7,799 bases of DNA from Clostridia bacterium (GTDB lineage Bacteria > Bacillota > Clostridia > HGM11514), in assembly GCA_900757255.1 (NCBI GenBank), contig CAAENE010000277.1:1-7799 (forward strand), in the 5' to 3' direction. The number at the start of each line of letters is the position of its first letter. Positions within the stretch are counted from its first letter, which is position 1. The notes under the pieces were generated by a model, which worked only from the letters and a program-made list of their open reading frames with translations, did no database searches and was not told the origin of the DNA. A program made the position numbers and the translations under genes. Shown here piece after piece: positions 7,521 to 7,799 of this stretch.

Positions 7521-7549
7521 ATTATACTTGCATTCGCTTTTAATGTCAA
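7521..7549 (-). promoter_or_regulatory. Perfect-consensus vegetative sigma-factor promoter of lacZ
   Basis: Reading the minus strand, TTGACA (7549-7544) and TATAAT (7526-7521) are separated by exactly 17 bp, matching the sigma-70/SigA consensus at every position. The sequence upstream of -35 is very A/T-rich, as in UP elements. Transcription should start near 7514, giving a leader of about 28 nt before the ATG at 7486. The promoter overlaps the first codons of the longest open frame, which rules out the TTG start at 7549. Confidence 0.88.
7528..7543 (-). promoter_or_regulatory. Possible cre (catabolite-responsive) box inside the lacZ promoter
   Basis: The minus-strand 16-mer TTAAAAGCGAATGCAA fits the CcpA-site consensus WTGNNARCGNWWWCAW at 14 of 16 positions, with the ARCG core and the terminal CAW intact. 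It occupies the -35/-10 spacer, where CcpA binding would block RNA polymerase. This is a hand match to a loose consensus in AT-rich DNA and needs a scan to judge. Confidence 0.35.
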
Positions 7550-7588
7550 TAATGAAAAAAGTTGTTTCCACAGTATTTTTTTAAACTA

Positions 7589-7617
7589 TTCACATATATT
7601 TTAAAAAAACTGATAAT
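7589..7617 (+). promoter_or_regulatory. Candidate promoter for the right-edge gene
   Basis: TTCACA (7589-7594) and GATAAT (7612-7617) are 17 bp apart, each one base off consensus. A further TATAAT sits at 7620-7625 but has no good -35 at the right distance. The promoter points away from lacZ; about 40 bp separate the two -35 boxes. A start near 7624 would give a leader of about 110 nt. AT-rich sequence produces such matches by chance, so confidence is moderate. Confidence 0.5.
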
Positions 7618-7656
7618 CCTATAATGGATATATTATAAAAATTCTTCCAAAAATGC

Positions 7657-7704
7657 GTTTCAACCTCGTAACAAGCTGTGAAATATATCAGCGGGGTTTT
7701 AAAC
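7657..7704 (+). promoter_or_regulatory. Potential structured leader before the right-edge gene
   Basis: AACCTC (7662-7667) can pair with GGGGTT (7693-7698, one G-T pair), and GCTG (7675-7678) with CAGC (7689-7692). GTTT (7657-7660) can add to the base with AAAC (7701-7704) across a small internal loop. No T-run follows, so it is not a simple terminator. I could not match it to a riboswitch class that I know. Confidence 0.25.
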
Positions 7705-7732
7705 CTTTAATTGAAATAGAAAGGAAATTGAT

Positions 7733-7799
7733 ATGGATTCTTTTACAAAGCTCCTGCAGGAAAATGAACGTGCACACGCATTTTACCTTTCCCTCCCCT
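7733..7799 (+). CDS. Unidentified protein, N-terminal fragment (3' partial)
   Basis: An ATG at 7733, 7 nt after AGGA within GAAAGGAAA, opens a frame that stays open to the end of the window. The 22 visible residues start MDSFTKLLQENERAHAFYLS, then LP. They look like the start of a soluble, helical, charged protein: there is no hydrophobic signal or membrane segment. The ribosome site, the long AT-rich upstream region and the candidate promoter at 7589-7617 support a real gene. The fragment is too short to assign a family. Confidence 0.6.
   Translation, partial: MDSFTKLLQENERAHAFYLSLP

Noticed and set aside
4679..7543. Many plus-strand frames of 60-130 codons opposite lacZ
   Set aside because: They are antisense shadows of a gene with every GH2 motif intact. 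None has a convincing ribosome site or recognisable product.
7487..7549. 21-residue N-terminal extension of LacZ from TTG 7549
   Set aside because: This stretch contains the consensus -35 and -10 boxes and the leader, and the family N-terminus begins near the ATG at 7486.
7564..7572. Near-DnaA box (TTTCCACA) in the intergenic region
   Set aside because: The full 9-mer (7564-7572) differs from TTWTNCACA by one base and stands alone, with no cluster, dnaA/dnaN context or AT-rich unwinding repeats, so it gives no support for an origin.
7694..7705. GGTTTTAAACC near-palindrome as an operator
   Set aside because: It is a short AT-cored match that overlaps the potential leader stem. Such sequences are expected by chance here.

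Overview
The window looks like chromosomal DNA of a low-to-mid G+C Firmicute, most likely a gut-type clostridium (Oscillospiraceae/Ruminococcaceae-like). This rests on the strong GGAGG-type ribosome sites, a full-length RNase J, a GTG start, compact intergenic terminators, and a nucleotidyltransferase/phosphomannomutase fusion of a kind I associate with Clostridia. The taxonomic call is an inference from these traits. I see no mobile element, CRISPR array, tRNA or rRNA.

Layout. Positions 1-2339 (+): the body of a sugar-1-phosphate nucleotidyltransferase fused to hexapeptide repeats and a phosphomannomutase-like domain; the first few codons lie before the window. A rho-independent terminator follows (2384-2418). 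Positions 2460-4124 (+): ribonuclease J with its own strong ribosome site, followed by a terminator (4136-4173). Positions 4257-4490 (+): a tiny lipoprotein whose mature part is almost only Ala/Pro/Ser/Thr, ending at a strong hairpin terminator (4499-4533) that also sits at the end of the convergent next gene. Positions 4550-7486 (-): a cytoplasmic LacZ-type GH2 beta-galactosidase driven by a perfect-consensus promoter (TTGACA, 17 bp, TATAAT). Positions 7550-7732: an AT-rich divergent intergenic region with a second candidate promoter and a structured leader. Position 7733 onward (+): the first 22 codons of an unidentified gene running off the end.

The genes do not form one pathway. Each of the three plus-strand genes ends at its own terminator, so they read as separate housekeeping or envelope units (nucleotide-sugar supply, RNA decay, surface lipopeptide) beside an isolated catabolic gene. 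No new multi-gene system is evident. The points most worth a second look are the phosphomannomutase-like domain that has lost all recognisable catalytic motifs, the disordered PAS-rich lipoprotein with protein-level repeats, and the consensus lacZ promoter with a catabolite-repression-like box between its -35 and -10. In two cases (RNase J and lacZ) the longest open frame overlaps a terminator or promoter, and the starts are corrected here.
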